From NCBI GenBank assembly GCA_018435665.1, contig JAHDND010000209.1, positions 1 to 64,000 of the forward strand: DNA of 64,000 nt. Reading direction: 5' to 3'. The position numbers and the translations under genes are program-made. Source of the stretch: Candidatus Thiosymbion sp. Its GTDB lineage: Bacteria > Pseudomonadota > Gammaproteobacteria > Chromatiales > Chromatiaceae. The notes beneath the pieces are model-generated. The model saw only the letters and a list, made by a program, of their open reading frames with translations, ran no database searches and had not been told where the DNA came from. This document shows, one piece after another, positions 20,231 to 29,276 of the stretch; the first letter of the stretch is position 1, and every line of letters starts with the position of its first letter.

Positions 20231-20301
20231 AACCGACCCGCAGCGCAAGGGATGGTCCAAGCCACCCACCGCATGGGCGGGTGGCGCGGAGGCTCAAGCG
20301 G

Positions 20302-22677
20302 TCATTTGGCCTGATTGGCCTTTTCGTCCAGATACAGCCAGGTGTCAATGACGGTGTCGGGATTGAGGGAGATGCTGGTGATGCCCTGATTGAGCAGCCA
20401 GTCGGCTAGATCGGGATGGTCAGAGGGGCCCTGGCCGCAGATGCCGATGTACTTGCCCTGCTGGCGGCAAGCCTGGATGGCCATGGACAGCATCTTAAGC
20501 ACCGCGGGATCGCGCTCGTCGAAGTGTTCGGCAACCAGGGCGGAGTCGCGGTCCAGACCCAGGGTGAGCTGGGTCATGTCGTTGGAGCCGATGGAGAAGC
20601 CGTCGAAGTACTCCAGGAACTCCTCCGCCAGCACAGCATTGGAGGGGATCTCGCACATCATGATCAGCTTGAGGTCGTCCTTGCCGCGCTCCAGGCCCTG
20701 CTCCTTGAGGGCCTCGACCACCGCCTTGGCCTGACCCAGGGTGCGGACGAAGGGGATCATGATCTCGACATTGGTCAGACCCATGTCGTTGCGCACCCGC
20801 TTCAGGGCCTCGCACTCCATCTCGAAGCAGGCCTTGAAGTTGTCGGACACGTAGCGCCCGGCGCCGCGGAAGCCGATCATCGGGTTCTCCTCCTCGGGCT
20901 CGTAACGCGGGCCGGCGATGAGGTTGGCGTATTCGTTGGACTTGAAGTCCGACATGCGCACGATAACCGGGTTGGGGGCGAAGGCGGCGCCCAGGGTGGC
21001 GATGCCTTCCGCCAGCTTGGCGACATAGAATTCCCGCGGGCTGGCGTAGGCGGCGATGCGCGGGGCAATCCGCGCCTGGAGGTCCGCCGGCAACTGGTCA
21101 TACTCCAGCAGGGCCTTGGGATGGATGCCGATCATGTTGTTGATGATGAACTCCAGGCGCGCCAGGCCGACACCCTTGTTGGGCGTGGCGGCGAAGGCGA
21201 AGGCCCGGTCGGGATTGCCGACGTTCATCATGATCTTGACCGGCACCTCCGGCATATGGGAGAGCTCGATGGTCTTGTGCTCGAAGGGCAGGGCACCCTG
21301 GTAGATGAAGCCGGTATCGCCCTCGGCGCAGGAGACGGTCACGTCCTGGCCGTCCTTGACCTTCTCCGTGGCGTCGACGCAGCCGACCACGGCGGGCACG
21401 CCCAGTTCGCGGGCGATGATGGCGGCGTGACAGGTGCGGCCGCCGCGGTTGGTGACGATGGCGGCGGCACGCTTCATGATCGGCTCCCAGTCGGGGTCGG
21501 TCATGTCGGTGACCAGGACGTCCCCGGGCTGGACCTTCTCCATGTCCTGCAGGCCATGGACCACCCGCGCCGGACCGGCGCCGATGCGGTGACCGATGCT
21601 GCGGCCGGTGGCCAGGACCGGACCCTTGGCGCGCAGGTGATAGCGTTCCAGGATGTTGCCGGAACGGCTCTGGACCGTCTCGGGGCGGGCCTGGACGATG
21701 TAGAGGCGGCCGTCCTGACCGTCCTTCGCCCACTCGATGTCCATGGGCCGGCCATAGTGCTGTTCGATCAGGACCGCCTGCTTGGCCAGTTCCATGACCT
21801 CCTCATCGGTGATGGAGAAGCGGTGGCGATTCGCCTCGTCCACCTCGACGGTCAGGACCTTCTGACCGCTGCCCGGCTCGCCATAGACCATGCGCAGGGC
21901 CTTGCCGCCGACATTGCGGCGCAACACGGCGGGGCGGCCCGCGGCCAGGGTCGGCTTGTGGACGTAGAACTCGTCGGGGTTGACGGCGCCCTGGACCACC
22001 ATCTCGCCCAAGCCATAGCTGGCGGTGACGAAGACGGCGTCGCGGAAGCCGGACTCGGTGTCCAGGGTGAACATGACCCCGGAGGCGGCCAGGTCGCTGC
22101 GCACCATGCGCTGGATGCCGGCGGACAGGGCGACGTGGCGGTGCTCGAAGCCCTGGTGGACGCGGTAGGCGATGGCGCGATCGTTGAACAGGGAGGCGAA
22201 GACCTCCTTGATGCAATGCTTGATGTTGTCCAGACCATGGACATTGAGGAAGGTCTCCTGCTGGCCGGCGAAGGAGGCATCCGGCAGGTCCTCGGCGGTA
22301 GCGGAGGAGCGGACGGCCCAGGAGACATCGGTGCCGGCCTCCGCGATCAGTTGCTGATAGTAGGCGTCGATCCCCGCCTCCAGGCCGGCGGGGAAGGGCT
22401 GTTCCATGACCCAGCCACGGATGCGGGGGCCGACCTGGGCCAGTTTCGCCACGTCCTCCACGTCGAGGTCATCGAGTTGGGCCTGGATGCGCTCGTCCAG
22501 CCCATCCTTGGCGAGAAACTCGCGGTAGGCCTCGGCGGTGGTGGCGAAACCACCCGGGACCTGCACGCCGACTTCCGCCAGGTGATGGATCATTTCGCCA
22601 AGCGAGGCATTTTTGCCGCCCACGATGGGCACGTCGTCCATACGCAGGTCGCGAAGCCAGCGGACATAGTCGGTCAT
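20302..22677 (-). CDS. ppsA: Phosphoenolpyruvate synthase
   Basis: PpsA makes phosphoenolpyruvate from pyruvate and ATP for gluconeogenesis. The 791-residue protein has the N-terminal nucleotide-binding domain (VGGKNASLGEMI near residue 18; SSATAEDLPDASFAGQQETFLNV near 125), the phosphohistidine domain with GGRTCHAAIIARELGVPAV (about residue 415), and the C-terminal PEP/pyruvate domain ending with SIGSNDMTQLTLGLDRDS. I chose the ATG at 22677, which has GGGAGA about 7 nt upstream. No ppsR regulator gene is adjacent. Confidence 0.97.
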   Translation of the reverse strand: MTDYVRWLRDLRMDDVPIVGGKNASLGEMIHHLAEVGVQVPGGFATTAEAYREFLAKDGLDERIQAQLDDLDVEDVAKLAQVGPRIRGWVMEQPFPAGLEAGIDAYYQQLIAEAGTDVSWAVRSSATAEDLPDASFAGQQETFLNVHGLDNIKHCIKEVFASLFNDRAIAYRVHQGFEHRHVALSAGIQRMVRSDLAASGVMFTLDTESGFRDAVFVTASYGLGEMVVQGAVNPDEFYVHKPTLAAGRPAVLRRNVGGKALRMVYGEPGSGQKVLTVEVDEANRHRFSITDEEVMELAKQAVLIEQHYGRPMDIEWAKDGQDGRLYIVQARPETVQSRSGNILERYHLRAKGPVLATGRSIGHRIGAGPARVVHGLQDMEKVQPGDVLVTDMTDPDWEPIMKRAAAIVTNRGGRTCHAAIIARELGVPAVVGCVDATEKVKDGQDVTVSCAEGDTGFIYQGALPFEHKTIELSHMPEVPVKIMMNVGNPDRAFAFAATPNKGVGLARLEFIINNMIGIHPKALLEYDQLPADLQARIAPRIAAYASPREFYVAKLAEGIATLGAAFAPNPVIVRMSDFKSNEYANLIAGPRYEPEEENPMIGFRGAGRYVSDNFKACFEMECEALKRVRNDMGLTNVEIMIPFVRTLGQAKAVVEALKEQGLERGKDDLKLIMMCEIPSNAVLAEEFLEYFDGFSIGSNDMTQLTLGLDRDSALVAEHFDERDPAVLKMLSMAIQACRQQGKYIGICGQGPSDHPDLADWLLNQGITSISLNPDTVIDTWLYLDEKANQAK

Positions 22678-22872
22678 GATGAATCTCCCTCGGGGGTACT
22701 GCGGGTAAATGGCCATGATCCGCGGACGGGAATCACGCCGGGCAGGAAAGGGGCGCATGATAAAGGACGATCATGCGGGCATCAAAAAGGCTTTTGGTCA
22801 CATGACCGTCATGGGTCGATGACAGGGGGCCTGGGCGACGCTCACATCAGCCCCCTCATCAGCCCAGGCGGG

Positions 22873-24495
22873 TCAGTCGCCCTGGCGGGGCCGGTAACTG
22901 TCCGGGAACAGGATCGTCGGCTGAAGTTGGGCGTCGTCTTTGAACGGGAAGTCCAGGGTGTAGTGCAGGCCCCGGCTTTCGTGGCGGCGCTGGGCGCACT
23001 GGACGATGAGGTCCGCCACCTCCACCAGGTTGCGCAGTTCCAGAAGGTCGTTGCTGACCTGGAAATTGCTGTAATACTCGATGATCTCCTGGCGGAGCAG
23101 GTCGATGCGGCGCTTGGCCCGCTGCAGGCGCTTATTGGTGCGGACGATGCCGACGTAGTCCCACATGAAGCGGCGCAGTTCCTCCCAGTTGTGGGCGACC
23201 ACCACCTGTTCGTCGGGTCCGACCACCCGGCTGGCGTCCCAGGCGGGCACCTCCGGCGGGGGCGGGGCGCTGGCGAGTTGCGCCTGGATATCGCTCGCCG
23301 CCCGGGCGGCGAAGACCAGACATTCCAGCAGCGAGTTACTGGCCATGCGGTTGGCGCCATGCAGGCCGGTGTAGGCGACCTCACCGATGGCGTAGAGGCC
23401 GGGCAGATCGGCACGCGCCCACTCATCGGTGACCACGCCGCCGCAGGTATAGTGGGCGGCGGGTACCACCGGGATGGGCTTGCGGGTGATGTCGATACCA
23501 TACTCCAGGCACTTGGCGTGGATGGTGGGGAAGTGTTCGAGGATGAAGTCCGCCGGCCGGTGGGAGATATCCAGGTAGACGCACTCGGCGCCCAGGCGCT
23601 TCATCTCGTGGTCGATGGCCCGGGCGACGATATCGCGGGGCGCGAGTTCGGCGCGTTCGTCGAAGCGGGGCATGAAGCGGTCGCCGTTGGGCAGCAGCAG
23701 GCGTCCCCCCTCGCCACGCAGGGCCTCGGTGATCAAAAAGGTCCGAGCCTGAGGGTGATAGAGGCAGGTGGGGTGAAACTGCATGAACTCCATGTTGGCC
23801 ACCCGGCAACCGGCACGCCAGGCCATGGCGATGCCATCCCCGGTGGAGACATCCGGGTTGCTGGTGTAGAGATAGACCTTGCTGGCCCCGCCGGTGGCGA
23901 CGACCACGAACCGGGCGAGCAGGGTCTTGACCTCGCCGCTGGCCTGGTCGAGGACATAGGCACCCAGACACCGGTCGAACTTGAGGCCCAGCTTCCGCGC
24001 GCTGAGGAGGTCCACGGCGATGTGACGCTCGAAAAGCCGGATATTGTCGCGGGCGCGGGCCCGGCCCTCCAGGGTGGTCTCCACCTCCTTGCCCGTGGCA
24101 TCCGCGGCGTGAACGACGCGACGGTGGCTATGCCCTCCCTCCCGGGTGAGGTGATAGCCCCCGGCATCGGTGGCGCTATCATCGCGGGTGAAGGCCACGC
24201 CCTGGTCGAACAGCCAGCGGATGCAGTCCGGGCCATGCTCGACCACCAGTTGCACCTGTTGCAGGTCACAGAGCCCGGCGCCGGCATCCAGGGTGTCTGC
24301 AACGTGGGAGGCCAGGGAGTCCTTGGCATCGAGGACCGCCGAAATGCCCCCCTGGGCATAGAGGGTGCTGCCCTCGCTCAGGTCCCGTTTGGACACCAGG
24401 GCGATGGTCAGGGAAGATGGCAGGCGCAACGCCAGGCTGAGCCCGGCGGCCCCGCTGCCGAGGATGAGGACGTCGAAACGCTGTGCTTCGCTCAT
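22873..24495 (-). CDS. nadB: L-aspartate oxidase
   Basis: NadB oxidises L-aspartate to iminoaspartate, the first step of de novo NAD synthesis, using FAD. The 540-residue protein begins with the dinucleotide-binding motif VLILGSGAAGLSLAL. It contains the family's TLYAQGGISAVLD and REGGHSHRRVVHAADATG segments, the active-site region EFMQFHPTCL, and the C-terminal flavin motif AYTGLHGANRMASNSLLECL. The ATG at 24495 fits the family start. Its divergence from rpoE is a conserved gammaproteobacterial arrangement. Confidence 0.96.
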   Translation of the reverse strand: MSEAQRFDVLILGSGAAGLSLALRLPSSLTIALVSKRDLSEGSTLYAQGGISAVLDAKDSLASHVADTLDAGAGLCDLQQVQLVVEHGPDCIRWLFDQGVAFTRDDSATDAGGYHLTREGGHSHRRVVHAADATGKEVETTLEGRARARDNIRLFERHIAVDLLSARKLGLKFDRCLGAYVLDQASGEVKTLLARFVVVATGGASKVYLYTSNPDVSTGDGIAMAWRAGCRVANMEFMQFHPTCLYHPQARTFLITEALRGEGGRLLLPNGDRFMPRFDERAELAPRDIVARAIDHEMKRLGAECVYLDISHRPADFILEHFPTIHAKCLEYGIDITRKPIPVVPAAHYTCGGVVTDEWARADLPGLYAIGEVAYTGLHGANRMASNSLLECLVFAARAASDIQAQLASAPPPPEVPAWDASRVVGPDEQVVVAHNWEELRRFMWDYVGIVRTNKRLQRAKRRIDLLRQEIIEYYSNFQVSNDLLELRNLVEVADLIVQCAQRRHESRGLHYTLDFPFKDDAQLQPTILFPDSYRPRQGD

Positions 24496-24641
24496 GGTTA
24501 CTACCTGAAAATACCCGTGGCGACTGCTTGACACCGCGCCGCGGCCGACGTGGGTGCAAAGCCCGAACCCTCACTATAAACTGAAACACCCGTGGACAGG
24601 TGGATCCGCGCTTTTCCGCCGGTCGCGCCCCCGGCTTCCAT

Positions 24642-24668
24642 GAACTTTCGATACAGGTGACTGTCCAT
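24642..24668 (+). promoter_or_regulatory. Candidate sigma-E promoter upstream of rpoE
   Basis: GAACTT (24642-24647) and GTCCAT (24663-24668), 15 nt apart, resemble the sigma-E consensus GGAACTT-N15/16-GTCTAA. The pair lies about 40 nt upstream of the rpoE ATG. Autoregulation of rpoE is known in related bacteria. The -10 match is imperfect. Confidence 0.4.
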
Positions 24669-24709
24669 GCAAACGGATTCCAGGATGTCATTGCCAGGAC
24701 CCCGGGGCC

Positions 24710-25288
24710 ATGTCTGAGCGCCCGGCGGACGAGGAACTGGTGGCGCGCGCCCAGGCCGGTGACAAGCGGGCCTTCGATTTGCTGGTGCTGAAATATCAGC
24801 AAAAGGTGGCCGGGCTCATTGGCCGTTATGTGCGCGATCCCCATGAGGTTTTGGACGTGACCCAGGAGGCCTTCATCAAGGCCTACCGGGCCCTGGGCGC
24901 CTTTCGGGGCGAGAGCGCCTTTTATACCTGGCTTTATCGCATCGCGATCAATGCCGCCAAGAATCATCTCGCCGCGCGGGGGCGCCGCCCCCCGGGGGAC
25001 GATCTGGAGACGGAGGTCGCCGAGCAACTGGAGTCCGGTGGGCGGCTGCGGGACATGGACACGCCCGAGAGTCACCTGCTGACCGAGGAGATCGGTCGCA
25101 CGGTCCAGCAGGCCCTGGAGGATTTGCCAACCGATCTGCGCACGGCCATCGTCCTGCGGGAACTCGAGGGCCTGAGCTATGAGGAGATCGCCGAGGCCAT
25201 GGATTGTCCCATCGGCACGGTGCGTTCCCGCATCTTCCGCGCCCGGGAAGCCATCGACAAACGGCTGAGTCCCTTGCTAAATCCCTGA
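24710..25288 (+). CDS. rpoE: RNA polymerase sigma-E factor
   Basis: RpoE is the ECF sigma factor of the envelope stress response. The 192-residue protein has region 2 (AFDLLVLKYQQKVAGLIGRYVRDPHEVLDVTQEAFIKAYRAL, given here only as landmarks at residues 21-62) with the TWLYRIAINAAKNHL end, and region 4 (LPTDLRTAIVLRELEG then YEEIAEAM and GTVRSRIFRAREAI). It heads an operon with rseA, rseB, rseC and mucD, the standard order. The ATG is 24 residues before conserved region 2, as in E. coli RpoE. Confidence 0.97.
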   Translation: MSERPADEELVARAQAGDKRAFDLLVLKYQQKVAGLIGRYVRDPHEVLDVTQEAFIKAYRALGAFRGESAFYTWLYRIAINAAKNHLAARGRRPPGDDLETEVAEQLESGGRLRDMDTPESHLLTEEIGRTVQQALEDLPTDLRTAIVLRELEGLSYEEIAEAMDCPIGTVRSRIFRAREAIDKRLSPLLNP

Positions 25289-25307
25289 ACTTAGGGGTCC
25301 ACCACTC

Positions 25308-25970
25308 ATGAGCGAACAACAGAGAGAACATGTCTCCGCCCTCGCGGATGGCGAACTGGATCCTGACCTGATCGGCCCGACGATCCGCGCCCTGGAGGCC
25401 AACGCGGATCTCCAGGCCCGTTGGGAACGTTATGGCCTGATTGGCGCGGCCCTGCGGGGCGAAACCGTCTCGACGGAGTACCGCTGCATTGCCGCGCGGG
25501 TCCGGGAACAGCTCACGTCGGAGCCCGTCCCGCTGTTGGCGCCGCTAAAGGCCGGTCAGACGCCTCATCGCGGCCAGCGCCGGGATACCCGGCCCAGACG
25601 GGGGGCTTACGCGGGTATGGCCCTTGCCGCCAGCGCCGCCTTTCTCGTCGTCTATGCCCTGCCACCCCTGTTCAGCAGCCGCCCAGCCACCCAGCCCGCT
25701 CCCGCCCTGGCTCAGGTCAGCGCGCCCGGCGGCACCGCCAGGCCCTTGACGTCCGTGGTTGCGGTCAATCCGGGCGAGGCCGCGCCCCGGCTGGTCCGCC
25801 TGGAACCGACCACTGGGAAGGGTGCCGCGCCCCGCTGGCATGCGGCGGAGCCCAAGCTCCAGCCCAAGCTCGACCAACTCCTGCTCAATCATCAGGCCAG
25901 TTCCCCGACCTCCGGGATCAAGGGCCTCTTCCCTTATGCCACGGTCGTGGGCTATGAAGCCGGACGCTGA
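25308..25970 (+). CDS. rseA: Sigma-E anti-sigma factor RseA/MucA
   Basis: RseA is an inner-membrane anti-sigma factor that holds RpoE until cleaved by DegS/RseP-type proteases. The 220-residue protein has the N-terminal cytoplasmic domain (HVSALADGELDPDLIG and RWERYGLIGAALRGE), one membrane helix at about residues 98-118 (GMALAASAAFLVVYALPPLF), and a periplasmic C-terminal region. It follows rpoE by 19 nt. The family assignment rests on the N-terminal domain, the membrane topology and the operon position. Confidence 0.93.
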   Translation: MSEQQREHVSALADGELDPDLIGPTIRALEANADLQARWERYGLIGAALRGETVSTEYRCIAARVREQLTSEPVPLLAPLKAGQTPHRGQRRDTRPRRGAYAGMALAASAAFLVVYALPPLFSSRPATQPAPALAQVSAPGGTARPLTSVVAVNPGEAAPRLVRLEPTTGKGAAPRWHAAEPKLQPKLDQLLLNHQASSPTSGIKGLFPYATVVGYEAGR

Positions 25971-26013
25971 GTCCGCCGCCCTGCGGCCCCAGCGCTTGCC
26001 AGTTACTCCCCCT

Positions 26014-27111
26014 ATGAGGCATGGGGTGATCTCCCTGGCCCTGCTGGCAAGCCTGGCGACCGCCCCCCTCACGGCCAGCCCCCCCGCGGACCGGGACCCG
26101 GACCTGGAACCTTTCGAGCGCATGGGGCAGGCCCTGGGCTCCCTCAGTTACGAGGGTATCCTGGTCTATTCCCACGAGAACCGGATGGAGACCCTGCGCA
26201 TCCAACAGCGGGTGGTGGATGGCCGGGTGCAGGCAGTGCTCGAATCGCTCAATGGCCAGCCACGCCATATCCAGCAGGATGGACCCCAGGTGATCTGCCG
26301 GCTCTCCGGCGAGCATCTCATCGCGGTGGCGCAGCGCGCCCTGAGTCAGCAGACCCCGGCGGGCCTGCCCCTCAAAGCCCGGGAGCTGGCGCCCCACTAC
26401 CTGGTCCAGTCCCAGGGCCAGACACGGGTGGCCGGGCGCCCGACGCAGGTCATGGCCATCCTCCCGGGAGACGATCTGCGCTATGGTTACCGCTTTTACC
26501 TCGATACCGCGACGGGTCTGCCCCTGAAAACGGACCTCCTGGATGCCGACACCGGGATTATCGAGCAGATCATGTTCACCTCCCTGACCCTCGATCCGGC
26601 TGATCCTGGGTCGCCGCCCACCGCGCCGCCGGCGCCACTGGCGCCAACCATGGCCGGGGGCTCCAGGCCGAAGGCCATCAGCCCTCCTGCCATGCCCGTT
26701 GCTCCCCTTGAGCCCAGCGGTCCGCCGGTGATCCCTTCCGCCACCCAGGCCGCCGGCCATCCGGCCTTGGCGCCACCGGGCGGCCCGGAGGCCGCCAGTA
26801 TTCCCGCCGCGACGGCCTGGACCTTCCAGGGTCTTCCCCCGGGATTCCTCCTGGCGGTCACCGAGCGCATTCCGGACGCGGCGGGCAACCCGATGGAGCA
26901 CTTCATCATTTCCGACGGGCTGGCCACCATTTCGGTGTACGTGGAGTCCGCGGCCCAGGAGGGCCTGAACGGGCCCTCGCGGATCGGCGCCATTCATGCC
27001 CAGGGTGGCAAGATCGCGGGCCATCAGGTGACCGTGGTCGGGGAGGTCCCGGCCCGGACGGTCGCCGCGGTGCTGTCCGCCTTGCGGCATCAGCCGGAGA
27101 CCGGGGGATGA
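26014..27111 (+). CDS. rseB: Periplasmic sigma-E regulator RseB/MucB, with a proline-rich insertion
   Basis: RseB binds the periplasmic part of RseA and senses lipid or LPS stress. From the ATG at 26014 the product starts with a clear signal peptide (VISLALLASLATAPLTA), followed by the LolA-like domain (LGSLSYEGILVYSHENRMETLRIQ region) and the C-terminal MucB domain (from FQGLPPGFLLAVTE). Between them, about residues 200-265, is a Pro/Ala-rich linker that is longer than I would expect. An in-frame ATG at 25954 overlapping rseA is an alternative start; neither has a good ribosome site. The end overlaps rseC by 4 nt. Confidence 0.9.
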   Translation: MRHGVISLALLASLATAPLTASPPADRDPDLEPFERMGQALGSLSYEGILVYSHENRMETLRIQQRVVDGRVQAVLESLNGQPRHIQQDGPQVICRLSGEHLIAVAQRALSQQTPAGLPLKARELAPHYLVQSQGQTRVAGRPTQVMAILPGDDLRYGYRFYLDTATGLPLKTDLLDADTGIIEQIMFTSLTLDPADPGSPPTAPPAPLAPTMAGGSRPKAISPPAMPVAPLEPSGPPVIPSATQAAGHPALAPPGGPEAASIPAATAWTFQGLPPGFLLAVTERIPDAAGNPMEHFIISDGLATISVYVESAAQEGLNGPSRIGAIHAQGGKIAGHQVTVVGEVPARTVAAVLSALRHQPETGG

Positions 27112-27617
27112 TCGAAGAAACGGGCCAGGTCCTCGCCCTGCGCGGAGAACTGGCGGAGGTGGTCTGTCACCGCCGGAGCGCCTGTGGCGGTTGCACGATC
27201 AATGGCGCCTGTGGTACCTCCCTGCTGGAGCGTTGGCTCGGGCGACACCCCCTGCACCTCCTGGCGGCCAATACCATCGGCGCCCGGCCGGGTGAACCGG
27301 TGGTGGTCGGGGTACCCGCCGCGACCCTGCCCCAGGCGGCGGCCATCGTCTACCTGCTGCCACTGCTGACCTTGTTCCTCGGCGGGTTGGCCGGTGACTG
27401 GTGGGCAGGGCTGAATGTCACCCCCGGCGCAGATGGACCGGTCCTGATCGGTGGGGGCGCGGGCCTGGGCCTCGGTTTCTGGCTGTCCGCCCGATTCAAT
27501 GCCCGGCATGCCCGGGACCCGCGATTCCAGGCCGTCATCCTGCGTCGGGCTGACACGGGGCCAGTGATGGTCCCCCTCACCGCGGCTTACGGGACCCCGG
27601 CTGGCGACGGCCGCTGA
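27108..27617 (+). CDS. rseC: RseC/MucC family membrane protein
   Basis: RseC is a small inner-membrane protein of the sigma-E operon, also linked to SoxR reduction. The 169-residue protein has the N-terminal cysteine cluster CHRRSACGGCTINGACG (residues 25-41), typical of the family, and two membrane helices (about 82-103 and 110-130). The start ATG overlaps the rseB stop (ATGA), so translation is likely coupled. The C-terminal 30 residues are poorly conserved in the family. Confidence 0.92.
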   Translation: MIEETGQVLALRGELAEVVCHRRSACGGCTINGACGTSLLERWLGRHPLHLLAANTIGARPGEPVVVGVPAATLPQAAAIVYLLPLLTLFLGGLAGDWWAGLNVTPGADGPVLIGGGAGLGLGFWLSARFNARHARDPRFQAVILRRADTGPVMVPLTAAYGTPAGDGR

Positions 27618-27669
27618 CAGCTTGTGAGTAATTGATCCCCCTTTCCGCCCCCCTGTTTCTGGAGACCTC

Positions 27670-29112
27670 ATGAAAAGATACCCCTTGACCCCGGCGGGAC
27701 TCCTGCTCGGCCTGCTGGCCCTCCTGGCCCCCTTCGGCCTCAGCGCCGGCGCCTTGCCGGAATTCACGGCCCTGGTGGAGAAGGCCGGTCCGGCGGTGGT
27801 CAATATCAGTACCCGCCAGTCCCAAACGCAAAGTCCCGCGACCCCGCCCCATGGCCAGATGATCCCGGATCTGCCCGAGGATAGCCCGCTGCATGACTTT
27901 TTCCGCCGCTTCTTCGGGGAACAGGGCGGCGAGGACATGCTCCCGGATGACGATATCCAGTCCAAGTCCCTGGGCTCCGGGTTCATCATATCCAATGATG
28001 GCTACGTCATGACCAACGCCCATGTGGTGGATGGCGCCGATGAGATCATCGTCCGCACCAACGACCGCCGGGAGTTCGTCGCCACCATCATTGGCGCGGA
28101 CAAGCGCAGCGACATCGCCCTCATCAAGGTTGAGGCCAATGCCCTGCCCACGGTCAAGATCGGCTCGGCCAAGGACCTGAAGGTCGGGGAATGGGTCCTG
28201 GCGATCGGCTCCCCCTTCGGCTTCGATCATTCCGCCACCGCCGGCATCGTCAGCGCCAAGGGGCGCAGCCTGCCGACCGAGAACTATGTACCCTTCATCC
28301 AGACCGATGTCGCCATCAACCCCGGCAACTCCGGCGGCCCCTTGTTCAATCTGGACGGTGAGGTGGTGGGGGTCAACTCCCAGATTTACAGCCGGACGGG
28401 GGGCTTCATGGGCCTGTCCTTCGCCATTCCCATCGACGTCGCCATGGACGTGGCCGACCAACTCAAACGCACCGGCCGGGTCACCCGCGGCTGGTTGGGG
28501 GTCCTCATCCAGGACGTGACCCGGGACCTGGCGGAGACCTTCCGCATGCCTCAGCCCATGGGGGCCCTGGTGGCCCAGGTGGTGCCCAACGGCCCTGCGG
28601 CGACATCGGGCTTGCAGCCCGGCGACGTCATCCTCGATTTCAATGGCACGCCCATCCATGAATCCAGCGCCCTGCCGCCCATGGTTGGCGTCCATCCGGT
28701 GGGTCAGCCGGCCAAGGTCACCATCCTGCGCCGGGGCGAGACCCGGGTCATGGAACTCATGATCGGCGAACTCCCCGAGGACACGGAGGTTACCGACAAG
28801 GGTGACGCCCAGGAGCGGCCGAACAAACCCAACCGAATCGGCCTCATCGTCGAGGATCTCAGTGACGAAGATCGCGACCAGCTTGGGGTGGGTAAGAGTG
28901 GGGTCTTCGTCGCCAAGGTCGAGAAGGGGCCTGCCGAGCGTGCCGGCATCCGGGTGGGTGACATCCTGCTGATGGTCGACAACAAGGAGGTGGAGAGCGT
29001 GTCCAAGTTGCGCGAGTTGCTGGACACCATCGAGCCCGGACGCTCCGTCGCCGCCCTGATCCAGCGCAACGAGGGCCGCATCTTCGTTGCCGTGCGCTTG
29101 CCTAAGGACTGA
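27670..29112 (+). CDS. mucD: Do-family periplasmic serine protease (MucD/DegP-like)
   Basis: This periplasmic HtrA-family protease and chaperone degrades misfolded envelope proteins. The 480-residue protein has a signal peptide (about 1-26), a trypsin-like domain with His in TNAHVVDGADEI (about 118), Asp in RSDIALIKVE (about 148) and Ser in PGNSGGPLFN (about 221), then two PDZ domains (about 260-350 and 390-475). It ends the rpoE operon, the MucD position in Pseudomonas. E. coli DegP would be called by the same features; the operon context favours mucD. Confidence 0.95.
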   Translation: MKRYPLTPAGLLLGLLALLAPFGLSAGALPEFTALVEKAGPAVVNISTRQSQTQSPATPPHGQMIPDLPEDSPLHDFFRRFFGEQGGEDMLPDDDIQSKSLGSGFIISNDGYVMTNAHVVDGADEIIVRTNDRREFVATIIGADKRSDIALIKVEANALPTVKIGSAKDLKVGEWVLAIGSPFGFDHSATAGIVSAKGRSLPTENYVPFIQTDVAINPGNSGGPLFNLDGEVVGVNSQIYSRTGGFMGLSFAIPIDVAMDVADQLKRTGRVTRGWLGVLIQDVTRDLAETFRMPQPMGALVAQVVPNGPAATSGLQPGDVILDFNGTPIHESSALPPMVGVHPVGQPAKVTILRRGETRVMELMIGELPEDTEVTDKGDAQERPNKPNRIGLIVEDLSDEDRDQLGVGKSGVFVAKVEKGPAERAGIRVGDILLMVDNKEVESVSKLRELLDTIEPGRSVAALIQRNEGRIFVAVRLPKD

Positions 29113-29154
29113 GGCACCGCGCCGGGGGGGGCAGGCCGGCGGCAGGAATCCCAC

Positions 29155-29174
29155 GAACCCGCCCGGGCGGGTTC
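29155..29174. terminator. Perfect 20-bp palindrome between mucD and lepA
   Basis: GAACCCGCCCGGGCGGGTTC is a perfect inverted repeat that can form a strong hairpin at the end of the rpoE-mucD operon. No T-tract follows. Four bases later, TATGAT (29178-29183) could be the -10 of a lepA promoter, so the site may separate the two operons. Confidence 0.4.
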
Positions 29175-29276
29175 TGCTATGATGCGCCGCTCCCCCTTTG
29201 GCGCCGGCCCGCAATCACTTCGCGCTGCTCCGGCCCCAAGGCCCCATCGCCCCACCTCCCAGCCTGACGGACATCG

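Noticed and set aside
20416..24531. Plus-strand open frame of 1371 codons
   Set aside because: It is antisense to ppsA and nadB, both unmistakable. The composition (His, Gly, Asp, Val) is that of a GC-rich shadow.
24529..24580. TTGACA near 24529 and TATAAA near 24574 as a sigma-70 promoter for rpoE
   Set aside because: The spacing is about 40 nt, far from the 16-18 nt needed.
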